Shown: positions 42,897 through 52,935, counted from the stretch's first letter. The stretch: 64,000 bases of DNA from Parvibaculum indicum (GCF_011762095.1 NZ_JAASQO010000014.1:1-64000), one strand, 5' to 3'. Numbers and translations are program-made. Notes: generated by a model not told the origin, from the sequence alone.

Positions 42897-44690
42897 ATGC
42901 CGAGCTACAAAGCACCCCTTCGCGAATACAACTTCCTCTTCTACGAACTGCTGGGCATCCAGCAATATTCCAACCTGCCCGGCTTCGCGGATGCCTCGGA
43001 AGATCTCGTCCGCGCCATCCTGGAAGAAGCGGCGAAGCTGACCGAGGAAGTGCTCCAGCCGCTCAATCAGGTGGGCGACCGCGAAGGCTGCAAACTCGAG
43101 AACGGCGTGGTCACCACGCCCACCGGCTTCAAGGACGCCTACAAGACCCTCGTCGAGGGCGGCTGGCCCGCTCTGGTGGCCGATCCGGAATATGGCGGGC
43201 AGGGCCTGCCCAATTCGCTGGGCGTGATCTTCAACGAGATGGTGTCCTCCGCGAACATGGCCTTCGGCATGTATCCGGGCCTCAGCCACGGCGCCTATTC
43301 CGCGCTCCACATCCACGGCACGGAAGAGCAGAAGCGGAAATATCTGCCCAAGCTCGTCTCGGGCGAGTGGACCGGCACGATGAATCTCACCGAGCCCCAT
43401 TGCGGCACCGATCTGGGCCTCCTGCGCACGAAGGCCGTGCCGCAGGGCGACGGCAGCTACAAGATCAGCGGGCAGAAGATCTTCATTTCGGCGGGCGAGC
43501 ACGATCTGGCCGACAATATTCTTCACCTCGTGCTGGCGCGCATCGAGGGCGGTCCGGAGGGCGTCAGGGGCATCTCGCTCTTCCTCGTGCCGAAATATCT
43601 CGTCAATGAAGACGGCTCGCTGGGCGAGCGCAACGGCGTCTCCTGCGGCTCGCTGGAAGAGAAGATGGGCATTCACGGCAATGCCACCTGCGTCCTCAAC
43701 TATGACGACGCCGTCGGCTGGCTCGTCGGCGAAGAGCACAAGGGCCTGCGCGCCATGTTCACCATGATGAACGAAGCGCGTCTCGGTGTCGGCCTTCAGG
43801 GGCTGTCGCAGTCGGAAGTCGCCTATCAGAACGCCGCCGAATATGCGCTGGAGCGTTTGCAGGGCCGCTCGCTCACCGGCCCCAAGGCCGAAGACAAGCC
43901 CGCCGACCCGCTCATCGTCCATCCCGACATCCGCCGCATGCTGCTCAATGCGCGCTCCTTCAACGAGGGCGCCCGCGCGCTGCTCGTCTGGACGGCGCTA
44001 CATGGCGACCTGTCGCACAAATCGGAAGACGAGAAGACCCGCGAATTCGGCGACGACATGATGGCGCTGCTGACGCCGGTGCTGAAAGGCCATCTGACGG
44101 ATCGCGGTTTCCTCAACGCGGTGGAAGCGCAGCAGGTCTATGGCGGTCACGGCTATATCGGCGAATGGGGCATGGAGCAGTTCGTGCGCGATGCCCGTAT
44201 CGCCATGATCTATGAGGGCGCCAACGGCGTTCAGGCGCTCGACCTCGTGGGCCGCAAGCTCGCCTCCAATGGCGGCCGCGCCGTCTTCGCCTTCTTCAGG
44301 GAGATCGACGAATTCGCCGACGCCAATGAAGGCAACGACAAGCTCAAACCCTATCTCGACCCGGTGAAGCTCGCGCGCAAGCGCCTCGAAGAGGCGACCA
44401 TGTGGTTCATGGAGAACGCGCTGGAAAATCCGGACAATGCCGGCGCGGGCTCCACGCCCTACATGCATCTTTTCGGCATCACCGGCATCGCCTTTATGTG
44501 GGCGATGATGGCGAAGGTCGCGCTGGACAAGCTGGCGGAAGGTGCGGGCGACCAGGCCGAATTCTACGAGACCAAGCTCGCCACCGGCCTCTTCTATATG
44601 GAGCAGGCGGTGCCCGAGACGGCGATGCAGCTTGAGCGCGTGCGCGCGGGCTCGGCGAACATGATGGCGCTGGCGGCCGATGATTTCTGA
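42897..44690 (+). CDS. Long acyl-CoA dehydrogenase (DmdC/FadE5 type)
   Basis: A 597-residue FAD-dependent acyl-CoA dehydrogenase with N-terminal extension [18 protein letters not shown] and C-terminal extra domain of the ~600-residue class that includes 3-methylmercaptopropionyl-CoA dehydrogenase and mycobacterial FadE5. [13 protein letters not shown] is the FAD-side motif; the catalytic Glu lies in [10 protein letters not shown] (about residue 439). Works on the first, oxidative step of beta-oxidation; chain-length range is not readable. First structural gene after merR. Confidence 0.88.
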   Translation: MPSYKAPLREYNFLFYELLGIQQYSNLPGFADASEDLVRAILEEAAKLTEEVLQPLNQVGDREGCKLENGVVTTPTGFKDAYKTLVEGGWPALVADPEYGGQGLPNSLGVIFNEMVSSANMAFGMYPGLSHGAYSALHIHGTEEQKRKYLPKLVSGEWTGTMNLTEPHCGTDLGLLRTKAVPQGDGSYKISGQKIFISAGEHDLADNILHLVLARIEGGPEGVRGISLFLVPKYLVNEDGSLGERNGVSCGSLEEKMGIHGNATCVLNYDDAVGWLVGEEHKGLRAMFTMMNEARLGVGLQGLSQSEVAYQNAAEYALERLQGRSLTGPKAEDKPADPLIVHPDIRRMLLNARSFNEGARALLVWTALHGDLSHKSEDEKTREFGDDMMALLTPVLKGHLTDRGFLNAVEAQQVYGGHGYIGEWGMEQFVRDARIAMIYEGANGVQALDLVGRKLASNGGRAVFAFFREIDEFADANEGNDKLKPYLDPVKLARKRLEEATMWFMENALENPDNAGAGSTPYMHLFGITGIAFMWAMMAKVALDKLAEGAGDQAEFYETKLATGLFYMEQAVPETAMQLERVRAGSANMMALAADDF

Positions 44691-44723
44691 CACCCATAAC
44701 GACAAGAACAGGGAGCGCAACGA

Positions 44724-45881
44724 ATGACACTGAATGAGGGATACAAATCCCCCTGGCTCGATGAGGAGCTGGAAATCCTTCAGGACGCGGTGAAGAAATT
44801 CTATGAAAAGGAATTCGTGCCGCATGTCGAAAAGTGGAACGAGCAGGGCTTCGTGGATCGCGACGCCTGGTTGAAGGCCGGCGAGGCGGGCATTCTCTGC
44901 GCCTCCATCCCCGAGGAATATGGCGGGGGCGGCGGCCATTTCGGTCATGAAATGGTGATCGCGCAGGAACAGAGCCGCGCCGGCGTCGGCGGCTTCGGCA
45001 ACTCCGTGCATTCCGGCATCGTGGCCCATTATGTGAAGGCCTATGGCACGGAAGAGCAGAAGAAGAAATGGCTGCCGAAAATGGCCTCCGGCGAAATGGT
45101 CGGCGCCATTGCGATGACCGAGCCCGGCACCGGCTCCGACCTTCAGGGCGTCAAGACGACCGCCAAGAAGGACGGCAACCAATATGTGCTGAACGGCCAG
45201 AAGACCTTCATCACCAACGGTCAGACGGCGGATCTCATCTGCGTCGTCGCCAAGACCGACCCGGAAGGCGGCGCCAAGGGCACCTCGCTCATCATGGTCG
45301 AAACAGATGAGGTCGAGGGCTTCCGCCGCGGCCGCAATCTGAAGAAGCTCGGCCAGAAGGCGCAGGACACGTCGGAACTTTTCTTCGACGACGTGAAGGT
45401 GCCCCAGACCAACCTGCTGGGGTCGGAAGAAGGCCAGGGCTTCGTCCAGCTCATGCAGCAGCTTCCGCAGGAGCGCCTCATCATCGCCGTGCAGGCCTGC
45501 TGCGCGATGGAAAAGGCCGTTGCGCTCACCGCCGAATACACCAAGGACCGCAAGGCCTTCGGCAAGCGCATCCTGGATTTCCAGAACACCCAGTTCAAGC
45601 TCGCCGAATGCAAGACCGAGGCGACCATCGCCCGCGTCTTCGTCGACGATTGCGCGGTGAAACTGCTCGACGGCAAGCTCGATGCGACCACGGCGGCCAT
45701 GGCCAAATGGTGGACCACCGAAAAGGAGAACGAGATCATCGACACCTGTCTCCAGTTCTTCGGTGGCTATGGCTACATGATGGAATATCCGATCGCCCAG
45801 ATGTATGGCGACTCGCGTATCCAGAAAATCTATGGCGGCACCAATGAGATCATGAAGATGCTCATTGCGCGCACGCTCTAG
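44724..45881 (+). CDS. Acyl-CoA dehydrogenase, long-chain/LCAD-like
   Basis: A 385-residue dehydrogenase with the standard ACAD fold: [24 protein letters not shown] and the C-terminal [12 protein letters not shown]. The usual late-sequence Glu (YEG in MCAD) is Gly here, and a Glu occurs instead in [10 protein letters not shown] (about residue 250), as in long-chain and isovaleryl enzymes. Complements the larger dehydrogenase in the same unit. It ends in a hairpin at 45890-45917. Confidence 0.88.
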   Translation: MTLNEGYKSPWLDEELEILQDAVKKFYEKEFVPHVEKWNEQGFVDRDAWLKAGEAGILCASIPEEYGGGGGHFGHEMVIAQEQSRAGVGGFGNSVHSGIVAHYVKAYGTEEQKKKWLPKMASGEMVGAIAMTEPGTGSDLQGVKTTAKKDGNQYVLNGQKTFITNGQTADLICVVAKTDPEGGAKGTSLIMVETDEVEGFRRGRNLKKLGQKAQDTSELFFDDVKVPQTNLLGSEEGQGFVQLMQQLPQERLIIAVQACCAMEKAVALTAEYTKDRKAFGKRILDFQNTQFKLAECKTEATIARVFVDDCAVKLLDGKLDATTAAMAKWWTTEKENEIIDTCLQFFGGYGYMMEYPIAQMYGDSRIQKIYGGTNEIMKMLIARTL

Positions 45882-45889
45882 GACAAGAA

Positions 45890-45917
45890 GCCACGCCCCG
45901 CGATTGCGGGGCGTGGC
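45890..45917 (+). terminator. Strong hairpin between acyl-CoA dehydrogenase and thiolase genes
   Basis: GCCACGCCCCGC and GCGGGGCGTGGC form a perfect 12-bp stem around GATT, 9 bases past the dehydrogenase stop. No T tract follows, so it may attenuate transcription or protect the upstream mRNA rather than end the operon. Confidence 0.6.
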
Positions 45918-45979
45918 ACATTCGACCCAATAAAAGAACGGTTGCCGGTACCGCCGGCGTGTCAGACAGGGAGCCCCCC

Positions 45980-47185
45980 ATGACCGATTGTTTCGTTTAC
46001 GACACCGTGCGCACGCCGCGCGGCAAGGGAAAGAAGGACGGCGCGCTGCATGAAGTGACGGCGCTCGAACTCTCCACGCAGACGCTGAAGGCGATCCGCG
46101 ACCGCAACGGCCTCGACACCTCCAAGGTGGACGACGTGGTACTCGGCTGCGTCGATCCGGTCGGCGAGCAGGGCGGCGACATCGCCCGCATCGCGGTGCT
46201 GAATGCCGACTATGCCGAGACGACGGCGGGCGTGCAGATCAACCGCTTCTGCGCCTCCGGCCTTGAGGCCACCAACATGGCGGCGGCCAAGGTCATGTCC
46301 GGCGAGGCCGATATGGCCATCGGCGGCGGCGTCGAGTCCATGTCGCGCGTCGGCATGGGCGCCTCGGGCGGCTCCTGGTCGACCGACCCCAACATCGCCT
46401 TCAAATCCTATTTCACGCCGCAGGGCATCGGCGCCGATCTCGTCGCCACGAAATACGGCTTCTCCCGCGACGATGTGGACGCCTATGCCGTTGAGTCCCA
46501 GAAGCGCGCCAAGGCCGCCTGGGACAATGGCTATTTCTCCAAATCGGTCATCCCGGTGAAGGACATCAACGGCCTCACCATTCTCGACCATGACGAGCAT
46601 ATGCGTCCCGAAGCGACCATGCAGTCGCTCGCCGCGCTCAATCCTTCCTTCGCCTCGCTCGGCGAATTCGCCTTCGACGGCGTGGCGCTCGACCGCTACC
46701 CGGAAGTGGAAGAGATCACCCATGTCCATCACGCGGGCAACTCTTCCGGCATCGTGGACGGCGCTTCCGCGGTTCTCGTCGGCAATGAGGAAACCGGCAA
46801 GGCCATGGGCCTGAAGCCGCGCGCGCGCATCCGCGCCATGGCCTCCATCGGGTCCGAGCCCTGCATCATGCTGACGGGCCCCGCCGACGTCTCGCGCAAG
46901 GCGCTCGCCAAGGCGGGCATGAACCCGGAAGACATCGACATCTACGAACTCAACGAGGCCTTCGCCTCCGTCGTGCTGCGCATGATGCAGTCGCTCGACA
47001 TTCCGCACGAGAAGATGAACGTGAATGGCGGCGCCATCGCGATGGGCCATCCGCTGGGCGCCACCGGCGGCATGATCCTCGGCACCGTGCTGGACGAGCT
47101 GGAACGCCGCGACCTCAACACCGCGCTGGTGACGCTCTGCGTCGGCGCGGGCATGGGCACGGCCACCATCATCGAGCGCGTCTGA
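45980..47185 (+). CDS. fadA: Acetyl-CoA C-acyltransferase (thiolase)
   Basis: A 401-residue thiolase for the last beta-oxidation step. Nucleophile Cys91 is in NRFCASGLE, the His in the [14 protein letters not shown] motif and the second Cys in [11 protein letters not shown] at 45980 chosen (AGGGAG upstream). Placed directly before the fadB/J gene, matching a fadA-fadB arrangement with the order reversed from E. coli. Confidence 0.92.
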   Translation: MTDCFVYDTVRTPRGKGKKDGALHEVTALELSTQTLKAIRDRNGLDTSKVDDVVLGCVDPVGEQGGDIARIAVLNADYAETTAGVQINRFCASGLEATNMAAAKVMSGEADMAIGGGVESMSRVGMGASGGSWSTDPNIAFKSYFTPQGIGADLVATKYGFSRDDVDAYAVESQKRAKAAWDNGYFSKSVIPVKDINGLTILDHDEHMRPEATMQSLAALNPSFASLGEFAFDGVALDRYPEVEEITHVHHAGNSSGIVDGASAVLVGNEETGKAMGLKPRARIRAMASIGSEPCIMLTGPADVSRKALAKAGMNPEDIDIYELNEAFASVVLRMMQSLDIPHEKMNVNGGAIAMGHPLGATGGMILGTVLDELERRDLNTALVTLCVGAGMGTATIIERV

Positions 47186-47203
47186 GGGAGAACGGGGCCG
47201 CAC

Positions 47204-47295
47204 CCTTCGAGACGGCGGCTGGCGCCGCCTCCTCAGGGTGAGGGTAAAAATTATGTTCCTCATGCTGAGGAGGACGCGAAGCGTCCGTCTCGAAG
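47204..47295. repeat. Dispersed palindromic repeat (CCTTCGAGACG family), copy 2
   Basis: Same arms as the copy at 36216: CCTTCGAGACG at one end and CGTCTCGAAG at the other, with an inner CCTCCTCAGG / CATGCTGAGGAGG pair. It sits in the gap between the thiolase and fadB/J genes, inside what is otherwise an operon. Confidence 0.75.
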
Positions 47296-47323
47296 CACGA
47301 GGCCCGAGCAGGGAAAAAGACAA

Positions 47324-49531
47324 ATGACCACATACGAAAATTTCAGCTTCGACGTCGACAGCGACGGCATCGCGCTCGCGACCTGGGACATGCCGGGCCG
47401 CTCCATGAACGTGCTTTCGCAAAGCTCCATGGCCGACATCGCCTCGATCATCGAAAAGATCATGTCGGACGACGGCATCAAGGGTGCCGTCATCACCTCC
47501 GGCAAGGGCGCCTTCTGCGCCGGTGCCGATCTGTCCATGATGGGCGGCCAGGCCGGTGGCGGCGAAGGCGGTTCGCCGGAAGACCGCGTGAAGGGCATGT
47601 ATGAGGGTAACCTCAAATTCAACATGCTGCTCCGCGATCTGGAAACCTGCGGCAAGCCGGTCGTCGCCGCGATCAACGGCACGGCGCTGGGCGGCGGTCT
47701 CGAAGTGACGCTCGCCTGCCATTACCGCGTCGCTTCCGACAATCCGAAAACGCAGCTCGGCCTGCCGGAAGCCAAGGTCGGCCTCCTGCCGGGCGGCGGC
47801 GGCACGCAGCGCCTGCCGCGCCTCATCGGCGCGGGCGCGGCCCTGCCGATCATCCTGCAGGGCTCGTCCCTCAATCCGGAAAAGGCGGCCAAGGCCGGTA
47901 TCGTCCACAAGGTCGTGCCTGCCGATCAGTTGATCGACGAGGCCAAGAAGTGGATCAGGGAAGTCGGCGATGCCGAGCAGCCCTGGGACAAGAAGGGCTA
48001 CAAGGTGCCCGGCGGCGATCCGAACTCCAAGGGCGGCGCGCAGGTCTTCACCATCGGCAATGCGCAGCTTCACAAGCAGACGCATGGCAACTTCCCGGCG
48101 CAGAAATACATTCTCTCCTGCGTCTATGAAGGCCTGCAGGTGCCCATCGAGGCGGGTCTGCGCATCGAAAGCCGCTACTTCACCAAGCTGCTGATGGATC
48201 CCCGCTCCAAGGCGATGATCCGTTCGCTCTTCCTCTCCATGCAGGAACTGCAAAAGGGCGCGCGCCGTCCCGCGGGCGTGCCGGAATTCCAGGTGAAGAA
48301 GCTCGGCATTCTCGGCGCCGGCATGATGGGCGCTGGCATTGCTTATGTGTCCGCTCAGGCCGGCATGGAAGTCGTGCTGCTCGATACCGAGCAGGCCGGT
48401 GCGGAAAAGGGCAAGGCCTATTCGCAGAAGCTGCTTGAGAAGGCGCTGGAGCGCGGAAAGACCACGCAGGACAAGATGGACGCCACGCTGGCGCGCATCA
48501 CGCCGACGACGAATTTCGGCGACCTCAAGGGCGCCGATCTCGTTATCGAGGCGGTGTTCGAGGATCGCGGCATCAAGGCCGAGGTGACGAAGAAGGCCGA
48601 ACCGATGATCGCCGAAGGCGGCATCTACGGCTCCAACACCTCGACTCTGCCGATTTCGGGTCTGGCGGAAGCCTATTCCAAACCGGAAGAGTTCATCGGC
48701 ATCCACTTCTTCTCGCCGGTCGACAAGATGCAGCTTGTCGAGATCATCATGGGCGAGAAGACCTCCGACGAGACGCTCGCCAAGGCGATGGATTACGTCA
48801 AGCAGATCCGCAAGACGCCCATCGTGGTGAACGACAGCCGCGGCTTCTACACCTCGCGCTGCTTCGGCACTTATGTGAGCGAAGGCCTCGCCATGCTGGC
48901 CGACGGCATCAAGCCGGCCATCGTGGAAAACACCGGCAAGATGACCGGCATGCCCATGCCGCCGCTCGCCCTCAACGACGAAGTCTCGCTGGAACTCGGC
49001 TACAAGGTCCGCCAGCAGACCAAGAAAGACCTCGGCGACAAATATGTCGAAGGCCCCGCCGACAAGATCGTCGAAAAGATGGTCGTGGATCTCGGCCGTC
49101 TCGGCCGCAAGGCGGGCAAGGGCTTCTACGATTATCCCGAAGGCGGCAAGAAGAAGCTCTGGCCGGGCCTTGCCGATCTCGTGGAAACGAAGATCGAGGA
49201 AGCCGATCCCGAACTCGTGGAGGAATACAAGAAGCGGTTCCTCTGCATTCAGGCGCTGGAAGCGGCCCGCTGCTTCGAGGAAGGCGTGGTGACGGATGTG
49301 CGCGATGCCGATGTCGGCGCGATCCTCGGCTGGGGCTTCGCGCCCTGGACCGGCGGTCCGCTTTCCTACATCGACATGCTGGGCACGAAGGAGTTCGTGG
49401 AACTCTGCGACAGTCTCGCCCAGAAATATGGCGAGCGCTTCAAGCCCAATGCGCTGCTGCGCGAAATGGCGGAGAAGGGCGAAAGCTTCTACACCCGCTT
49501 CGCGCCGCCGAAGGAAAAGGCCGCGGCCTGA
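47324..49531 (+). CDS. fadB: FadB/FadJ bifunctional enoyl-CoA hydratase / 3-hydroxyacyl-CoA dehydrogenase
   Basis: A 735-residue fusion. Residues 1-~190 are a crotonase domain (GAFCAGADLSMMGG, GTALGGGLEVTLACHYR, GLPEAKVGLLPGGGGTQRLPRL: the GG oxyanion hole and catalytic Glu). From ~325 the NAD domain starts with LGAGMMGAGIAYVSA, followed by FFSPVDKMQLVEI and a dehydrogenase C-terminal pair. This carries out hydration and dehydrogenation of the beta-oxidation cycle. The gene ends with a terminator 25 bases after the stop. Confidence 0.92.
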   Translation: MTTYENFSFDVDSDGIALATWDMPGRSMNVLSQSSMADIASIIEKIMSDDGIKGAVITSGKGAFCAGADLSMMGGQAGGGEGGSPEDRVKGMYEGNLKFNMLLRDLETCGKPVVAAINGTALGGGLEVTLACHYRVASDNPKTQLGLPEAKVGLLPGGGGTQRLPRLIGAGAALPIILQGSSLNPEKAAKAGIVHKVVPADQLIDEAKKWIREVGDAEQPWDKKGYKVPGGDPNSKGGAQVFTIGNAQLHKQTHGNFPAQKYILSCVYEGLQVPIEAGLRIESRYFTKLLMDPRSKAMIRSLFLSMQELQKGARRPAGVPEFQVKKLGILGAGMMGAGIAYVSAQAGMEVVLLDTEQAGAEKGKAYSQKLLEKALERGKTTQDKMDATLARITPTTNFGDLKGADLVIEAVFEDRGIKAEVTKKAEPMIAEGGIYGSNTSTLPISGLAEAYSKPEEFIGIHFFSPVDKMQLVEIIMGEKTSDETLAKAMDYVKQIRKTPIVVNDSRGFYTSRCFGTYVSEGLAMLADGIKPAIVENTGKMTGMPMPPLALNDEVSLELGYKVRQQTKKDLGDKYVEGPADKIVEKMVVDLGRLGRKAGKGFYDYPEGGKKKLWPGLADLVETKIEEADPELVEEYKKRFLCIQALEAARCFEEGVVTDVRDADVGAILGWGFAPWTGGPLSYIDMLGTKEFVELCDSLAQKYGERFKPNALLREMAEKGESFYTRFAPPKEKAAA

Positions 49532-49556
49532 TCCATTCTGGAGTTGGACGATGGCG

Positions 49557-49588
49557 AAGGGCGGCCCTTGGGGCCGCCCTTCTTCTTT
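49557..49588 (+). terminator. Rho-independent terminator after fadB/J
   Basis: AAGGGCGGCCC and GGGCCGCCCTT make an 11-bp GC stem with a TTG loop, followed by CTTCTTT. Classic shape, placed 25 bases after the fadB/J stop; it ends the beta-oxidation unit. Confidence 0.82.
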
Positions 49589-49644
49589 GGTTCGCCCGGA
49601 CCGCCTGCTAGAATTGCGCCTTTCTGATCGGTGTCGGGGCGATC

Positions 49645-50421
49645 GTGTTGGGCCGTCATTCTGCTTTTCTGTCACTCTTCATTGTGCTGCTCGCCGGGAC
49701 GGGCCTCTCCGCCCGCGCCGAGGTGCCGGATATGGGCCCGGCGGGGCCGTCCCCGGCGCCGGTCTGGGAAGAGGGCGATCTCGCCGCCGCGCCGCCCGAC
49801 GCGCTGGTGACGGCGCCTGAAAAGGACGACCGGCAGCGCCTGTTGAAGCCGCCGCTGGCAAGACCGGCGCAGACGGGGCAAGACGGCATCGCGCCCGGCG
49901 AGGCGTCGTTTCTCTGCCTCGATGCGCCCGAAGGCATGACGGTGCCCGTGCCCGCCCCCTTCGACCGCTGGATGGTCCGCGTCTGCTCCGCGCAAGGCCA
50001 GGCCCTCGTGCCGGTTATGGGAGAGGCATGGGTCGCGCATGGCAGCAGCGAAGCCGTCTCCATTCTCGCCCTGCCGCCCGGGCAGCAGCCGAAACCCGCC
50101 TCCGCCGGTTTCGATCCCCGCTATGCCTATCGTTTCACCCGGCTTGCGGGCGGCAAGCTGCAAGGCGAGCGCCGCGAACAGGCCGTGTCGCTGCTGGCGG
50201 AGGCGTCGGGCGGGAACGATCTGCCGACGGAGGAAATCTGGCGGCTCGATGCCGTCTCGAATCTCGGCGGGACGACCTATAATCTCTTCTTCTATCTCGG
50301 CGGCGGCGCGCCCGTCCATATCGTCGCCTGTCTCGACCGCTGCAGGAAAGCGCTGTTCCTCGATGTGGTCGGCGGCGCGCAAGCCCGCGCGGCGGTTTCG
50401 GCGAGCCCTCTCCGGCGATAG
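49645..50421 (+). CDS. Secreted hypothetical protein
   Basis: A 258-residue protein with a signal peptide (cleavage expected near LSARA, residue ~25), starting at GTG 49645. The mature part starts with a Pro-rich segment, then a mostly beta region with four Cys near residues 91, 112, 230 and 234 (FLCLDAP, VRVCSAQ, VACLDRC). No family is recognisable to me. It stands alone between the fadB/J terminator and the GST gene. Confidence 0.6.
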   Translation: MLGRHSAFLSLFIVLLAGTGLSARAEVPDMGPAGPSPAPVWEEGDLAAAPPDALVTAPEKDDRQRLLKPPLARPAQTGQDGIAPGEASFLCLDAPEGMTVPVPAPFDRWMVRVCSAQGQALVPVMGEAWVAHGSSEAVSILALPPGQQPKPASAGFDPRYAYRFTRLAGGKLQGERREQAVSLLAEASGGNDLPTEEIWRLDAVSNLGGTTYNLFFYLGGGAPVHIVACLDRCRKALFLDVVGGAQARAAVSASPLRR

Positions 50422-50510
50422 GGGAGGGCGGGATCGCGGCCCTTTTTATTGGGGCCCCGACTTGCTATGGGATACCGGCAAAGACGCATGATCCCGTAGG
50501 AGGGGGCGGA

Positions 50511-51617
50511 ATGACGGAAGGTTATGAGCTTTACGGCGCCGAGGTGAGCTACTTCACCGGCAAGGTCCGCGCCTATCTGCGATACAAGAAAATCCCCTTC
50601 GTGGAGACGATTGCGAGCCGCGAGGTCTACAAGACCGTCATCATGCCGCGCGTCGGCTGGCCGGTGATCCCGGTCGTGGTGACGCCGGAGGGCGACACGC
50701 TTCAGGATTCCACCGACATTATCGACGCACTGGAAGTCCGTTTCCCCGATCCCTCGGTCTATCCCGCCACGCCCTGCCGGCGCCTGGCCGCCTTGCTCAT
50801 CGAGGTTTATGGCGACGAATGGCTGAAGATCCCGGCCATGCATTACCGCTGGACGAAGAACCGCGATTTCGCGGTTGCCGAGTTCGGGCGCCTCTCCCGT
50901 CCCGACCTGCCGGAAGACGCGCAGCGCGAGATCGGCGAGGAAGTGGCGAAACCGTTCGCCGGCGCGCTGCCCGCGCTCGGCTGCACGCAGGCCTCCGGAC
51001 CGGCCATCGAGCGCAGCTATGAAGGGCTGCTGGCCGAGCTGGACGCGCATTTCGCCCATCACGACTATCTCTTCGGCACGCGCCCTTCCATCGGCGATTT
51101 CGGGCTCGTCGGCCCGCTCTACGCGCATCAGTATCGCGATCCCGCTTCCGGCGACCTCATGAAGCGCGTGGCGCCCCATGTCACCGGATGGGTGGAGCGG
51201 ATGATGAAGCCGCCCCGTCCCAATGAGGGCGAGTTCCTGCCGGGCGACGACGTGCCGGAAACGCTCATGCCGGTGCTTCAGCGCATGATGCGCGAATATC
51301 TGCCGGTTCTCATGGCCACGGCGGAACGGTTCAAGGCGTTCCTCGCGGAGAGGCCGGACATGGCGGGCGGCGGGCAGGAGCTTCCCCGCGCGATCGGCAT
51401 GCATGATTTCACGCTGGAAGGCGTGACGGAAAAACGCGCCGTCTTCCTCTTCGACCTCTGGATGTTCCAGCGCCCGCTGGATTTTCTGCGCTCGCTGGAA
51501 GGGGCCGACAGCGAGGCGGCCGAGAAGCTGTTGAATATGGCGGGCGGGGAAGCGATGATGAGTTTCCCGGATTATCCGCGGCTCGCAAGGCGCAATTTCA
51601 AGCTCGCGCTCGCCTGA
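50511..51617 (+). CDS. Glutathione S-transferase-like protein, extended
   Basis: A 368-residue protein whose N-terminal ~80 residues are a thioredoxin-fold GST domain (GAEVSYFTGKVRAYLRYKKIPFVET, then VIPVVVTPEGDTLQDSTDI with the cis-Pro and E/D-S pair), followed by a helical GST C-domain that is longer than usual (~220). The extra length resembles GST-like proteins whose substrate is unknown. AGGAGGG 6 bases before the start. The upstream beta-oxidation genes make a lipid-peroxide detoxification role conceivable but unproved. Confidence 0.75.
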   Translation: MTEGYELYGAEVSYFTGKVRAYLRYKKIPFVETIASREVYKTVIMPRVGWPVIPVVVTPEGDTLQDSTDIIDALEVRFPDPSVYPATPCRRLAALLIEVYGDEWLKIPAMHYRWTKNRDFAVAEFGRLSRPDLPEDAQREIGEEVAKPFAGALPALGCTQASGPAIERSYEGLLAELDAHFAHHDYLFGTRPSIGDFGLVGPLYAHQYRDPASGDLMKRVAPHVTGWVERMMKPPRPNEGEFLPGDDVPETLMPVLQRMMREYLPVLMATAERFKAFLAERPDMAGGGQELPRAIGMHDFTLEGVTEKRAVFLFDLWMFQRPLDFLRSLEGADSEAAEKLLNMAGGEAMMSFPDYPRLARRNFKLALA

Positions 51618-51675
51618 CGCCCGGCACCCTGGACGGACGAAAAAATGAAAACCGGATCGGAAAAAAGGATCGCCC

Positions 51676-51963
51676 ATGTCGAGCGAAGGTCTCCACGAAC
51701 CCTATGACAAGCTCTCCCCGCAAGCGCTGGACTTCCACCGCGCCATCGTCTCCCTGATGGAGGAGCTGGAAGCCGTGGACTGGTACAATCAGCGCGCCGA
51801 GAACACGACCGATCCCGAACTGAAGAAAATCCTCGAGCACAATCGCGACGAGGAGATCGAACACGCCGTCATGGTGATGGAGTGGCTGCGCCGCAACAAC
51901 GACGTCTTCGGTCACGAGATGGAGGAGCGTCTCTTCAAGGACGCCACCATCGGCGAGGACTGA
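51676..51963 (+). CDS. Encapsulated-ferritin-like (EncFtn) protein without encapsulin
   Basis: A 95-residue half-ferritin. The pattern RAIVSLMEELEAVDWYNQR...ILEHNRDEEIEHAVMVMEWLRRN follows the EncFtn family, whose two-helix chains dimerise to build a ferroxidase centre from Glu, Glu and His; those ligands (EELEAVDWY, RDEEIEHA) are all here. In known systems EncFtn is loaded into an encapsulin shell and carries a short C-terminal targeting peptide. Here the chain stops at DATIGED with no such tail, and no encapsulin gene follows; the next gene is convergent. Confidence 0.82.
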   Translation: MSSEGLHEPYDKLSPQALDFHRAIVSLMEELEAVDWYNQRAENTTDPELKKILEHNRDEEIEHAVMVMEWLRRNNDVFGHEMEERLFKDATIGED

Positions 51964-52758
51964 TTACGTCCGGCGGAGCTGGCCGCCATCCACGACGAAG
52001 ATTTCGCCGGTGACGAAGCTCGCGCGCGGACTTGCGAGAAAGAGCGCGGCATCGGCGATTTCCTCCACCTGGCCGAAACGGCGCAGCGCCACCTCGCGCT
52101 TGATCCAGCGGCCCCAGGCTTCCGACCGTTCATCCACTCTCTTCTGCCAGTCGCCGCCGGGAAAAATGATATTGCCGGGCGCGATAGCGTTGACGCGCAC
52201 CCCCTCCTTGCCGACGAGTTTGGCAAGCGAGGCGGTGACATGGTTCACGCCCGCCTTGGTCGCCCCATAGGTGAGCGACGTGCCGAGCGCCTCCACGCCC
52301 GCGATGGAGGAAATCAGGATGATGTTGGCGTCTTCGCGGTCCGCCGCGGGGCGCGCCATGATGCGCTTCAGCGCCTCCCGGGCGAGATAGACCGCGCCGA
52401 ACAGGTTCTGCTGCACATCCGCCTGCCAGTCCGCGTCGCTGACGTCGAAGCCGAGCGGCGCACGGCCGAGCCCCACATTGGCGATGGCGCAGTGAACCGG
52501 ACCCAGCCGTTCTTCCGCCGCGTCGAGCGCGGCGGCGATATCGGCGGATGCCGTCATGTCGCCTGCGACGGTGCAGAGCTGCGTTTCCGCCACGCCCTTG
52601 TCGATCAGCGCCTTGCGCGCCGCGTCGAGCGATCCCTCGCCGCGTCCCGTCAGCGCAACCTTGGCGCCTTCGCGCAGGAAGGCTTCCGCCATGCCGAAGC
52701 CGATCCCGCGGCTCGCGCCGGCGATGAAGACGTGTTTTCCGCCAAGTTCCAGATCCAT
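51964..52758 (-). CDS. Short-chain dehydrogenase/reductase
   Basis: A 264-residue classical SDR. TGASRGIG-type loop appears as AGASRGIGFGMAE, NVGLG in the second region, Ser in ILISSIAG and the Tyr-x-x-x-Lys as YGATKAGVN; the C-terminal FVTGEIFVVDGGQL is standard. Likely an NAD(P)-dependent alcohol or 3-oxoacyl-type reductase. Divergent from the crotonase gene at 52936, from which it may share regulation, and convergent with the EncFtn gene. Confidence 0.85.
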   Translation of the reverse strand: MDLELGGKHVFIAGASRGIGFGMAEAFLREGAKVALTGRGEGSLDAARKALIDKGVAETQLCTVAGDMTASADIAAALDAAEERLGPVHCAIANVGLGRAPLGFDVSDADWQADVQQNLFGAVYLAREALKRIMARPAADREDANIILISSIAGVEALGTSLTYGATKAGVNHVTASLAKLVGKEGVRVNAIAPGNIIFPGGDWQKRVDERSEAWGRWIKREVALRRFGQVEEIADAALFLASPRASFVTGEIFVVDGGQLRRT

Positions 52759-52868
52759 CTGAGCCTCCCTCTGTTGGCCGTCACTTTAGCGCGCGGCTGT
52801 GGCCGATCAAGCCGCCGCCCTTGACGTCGCGTTCCGGCGGGCTCTCGCCGTGCGATGCGTAGATCGCT

Positions 52869-52897
52869 TGTGACGCCTTCCGGCCCTGCCTAGACTT
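52869..52897 (+). promoter_or_regulatory. Candidate promoter for the enoyl-CoA isomerase-like gene
   Basis: TTGTGA (52869-52874), a 17-base spacer and TAGACT (52892-52897), 38 bases before the ATG. The -10 hexamer is the same as in the candidate TetR promoter at 25455-25460. Confidence 0.4.
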
Positions 52898-52935
52898 TCA
52901 TCAAAAGAACAATGAGGAACTCTGGGAGGAGGACC

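Noticed and set aside
49557-49588. A dispersed repeat at the fadB/J end
   Set aside because: Its short loop and following T-rich run fit a simple intrinsic terminator, with no second copy seen.
45962-49675. A 1237-codon open frame on the minus strand opposite thiolase and fadB/J
   Set aside because: Its product is Arg/His/Asp-rich low-complexity sequence with no domain, while the plus strand holds two textbook enzymes. It is a mirror frame caused by GC-rich third positions.
51676-52758. An encapsulin nanocompartment operon
   Set aside because: The gene after the EncFtn-like protein is a convergent SDR, not a shell protein.
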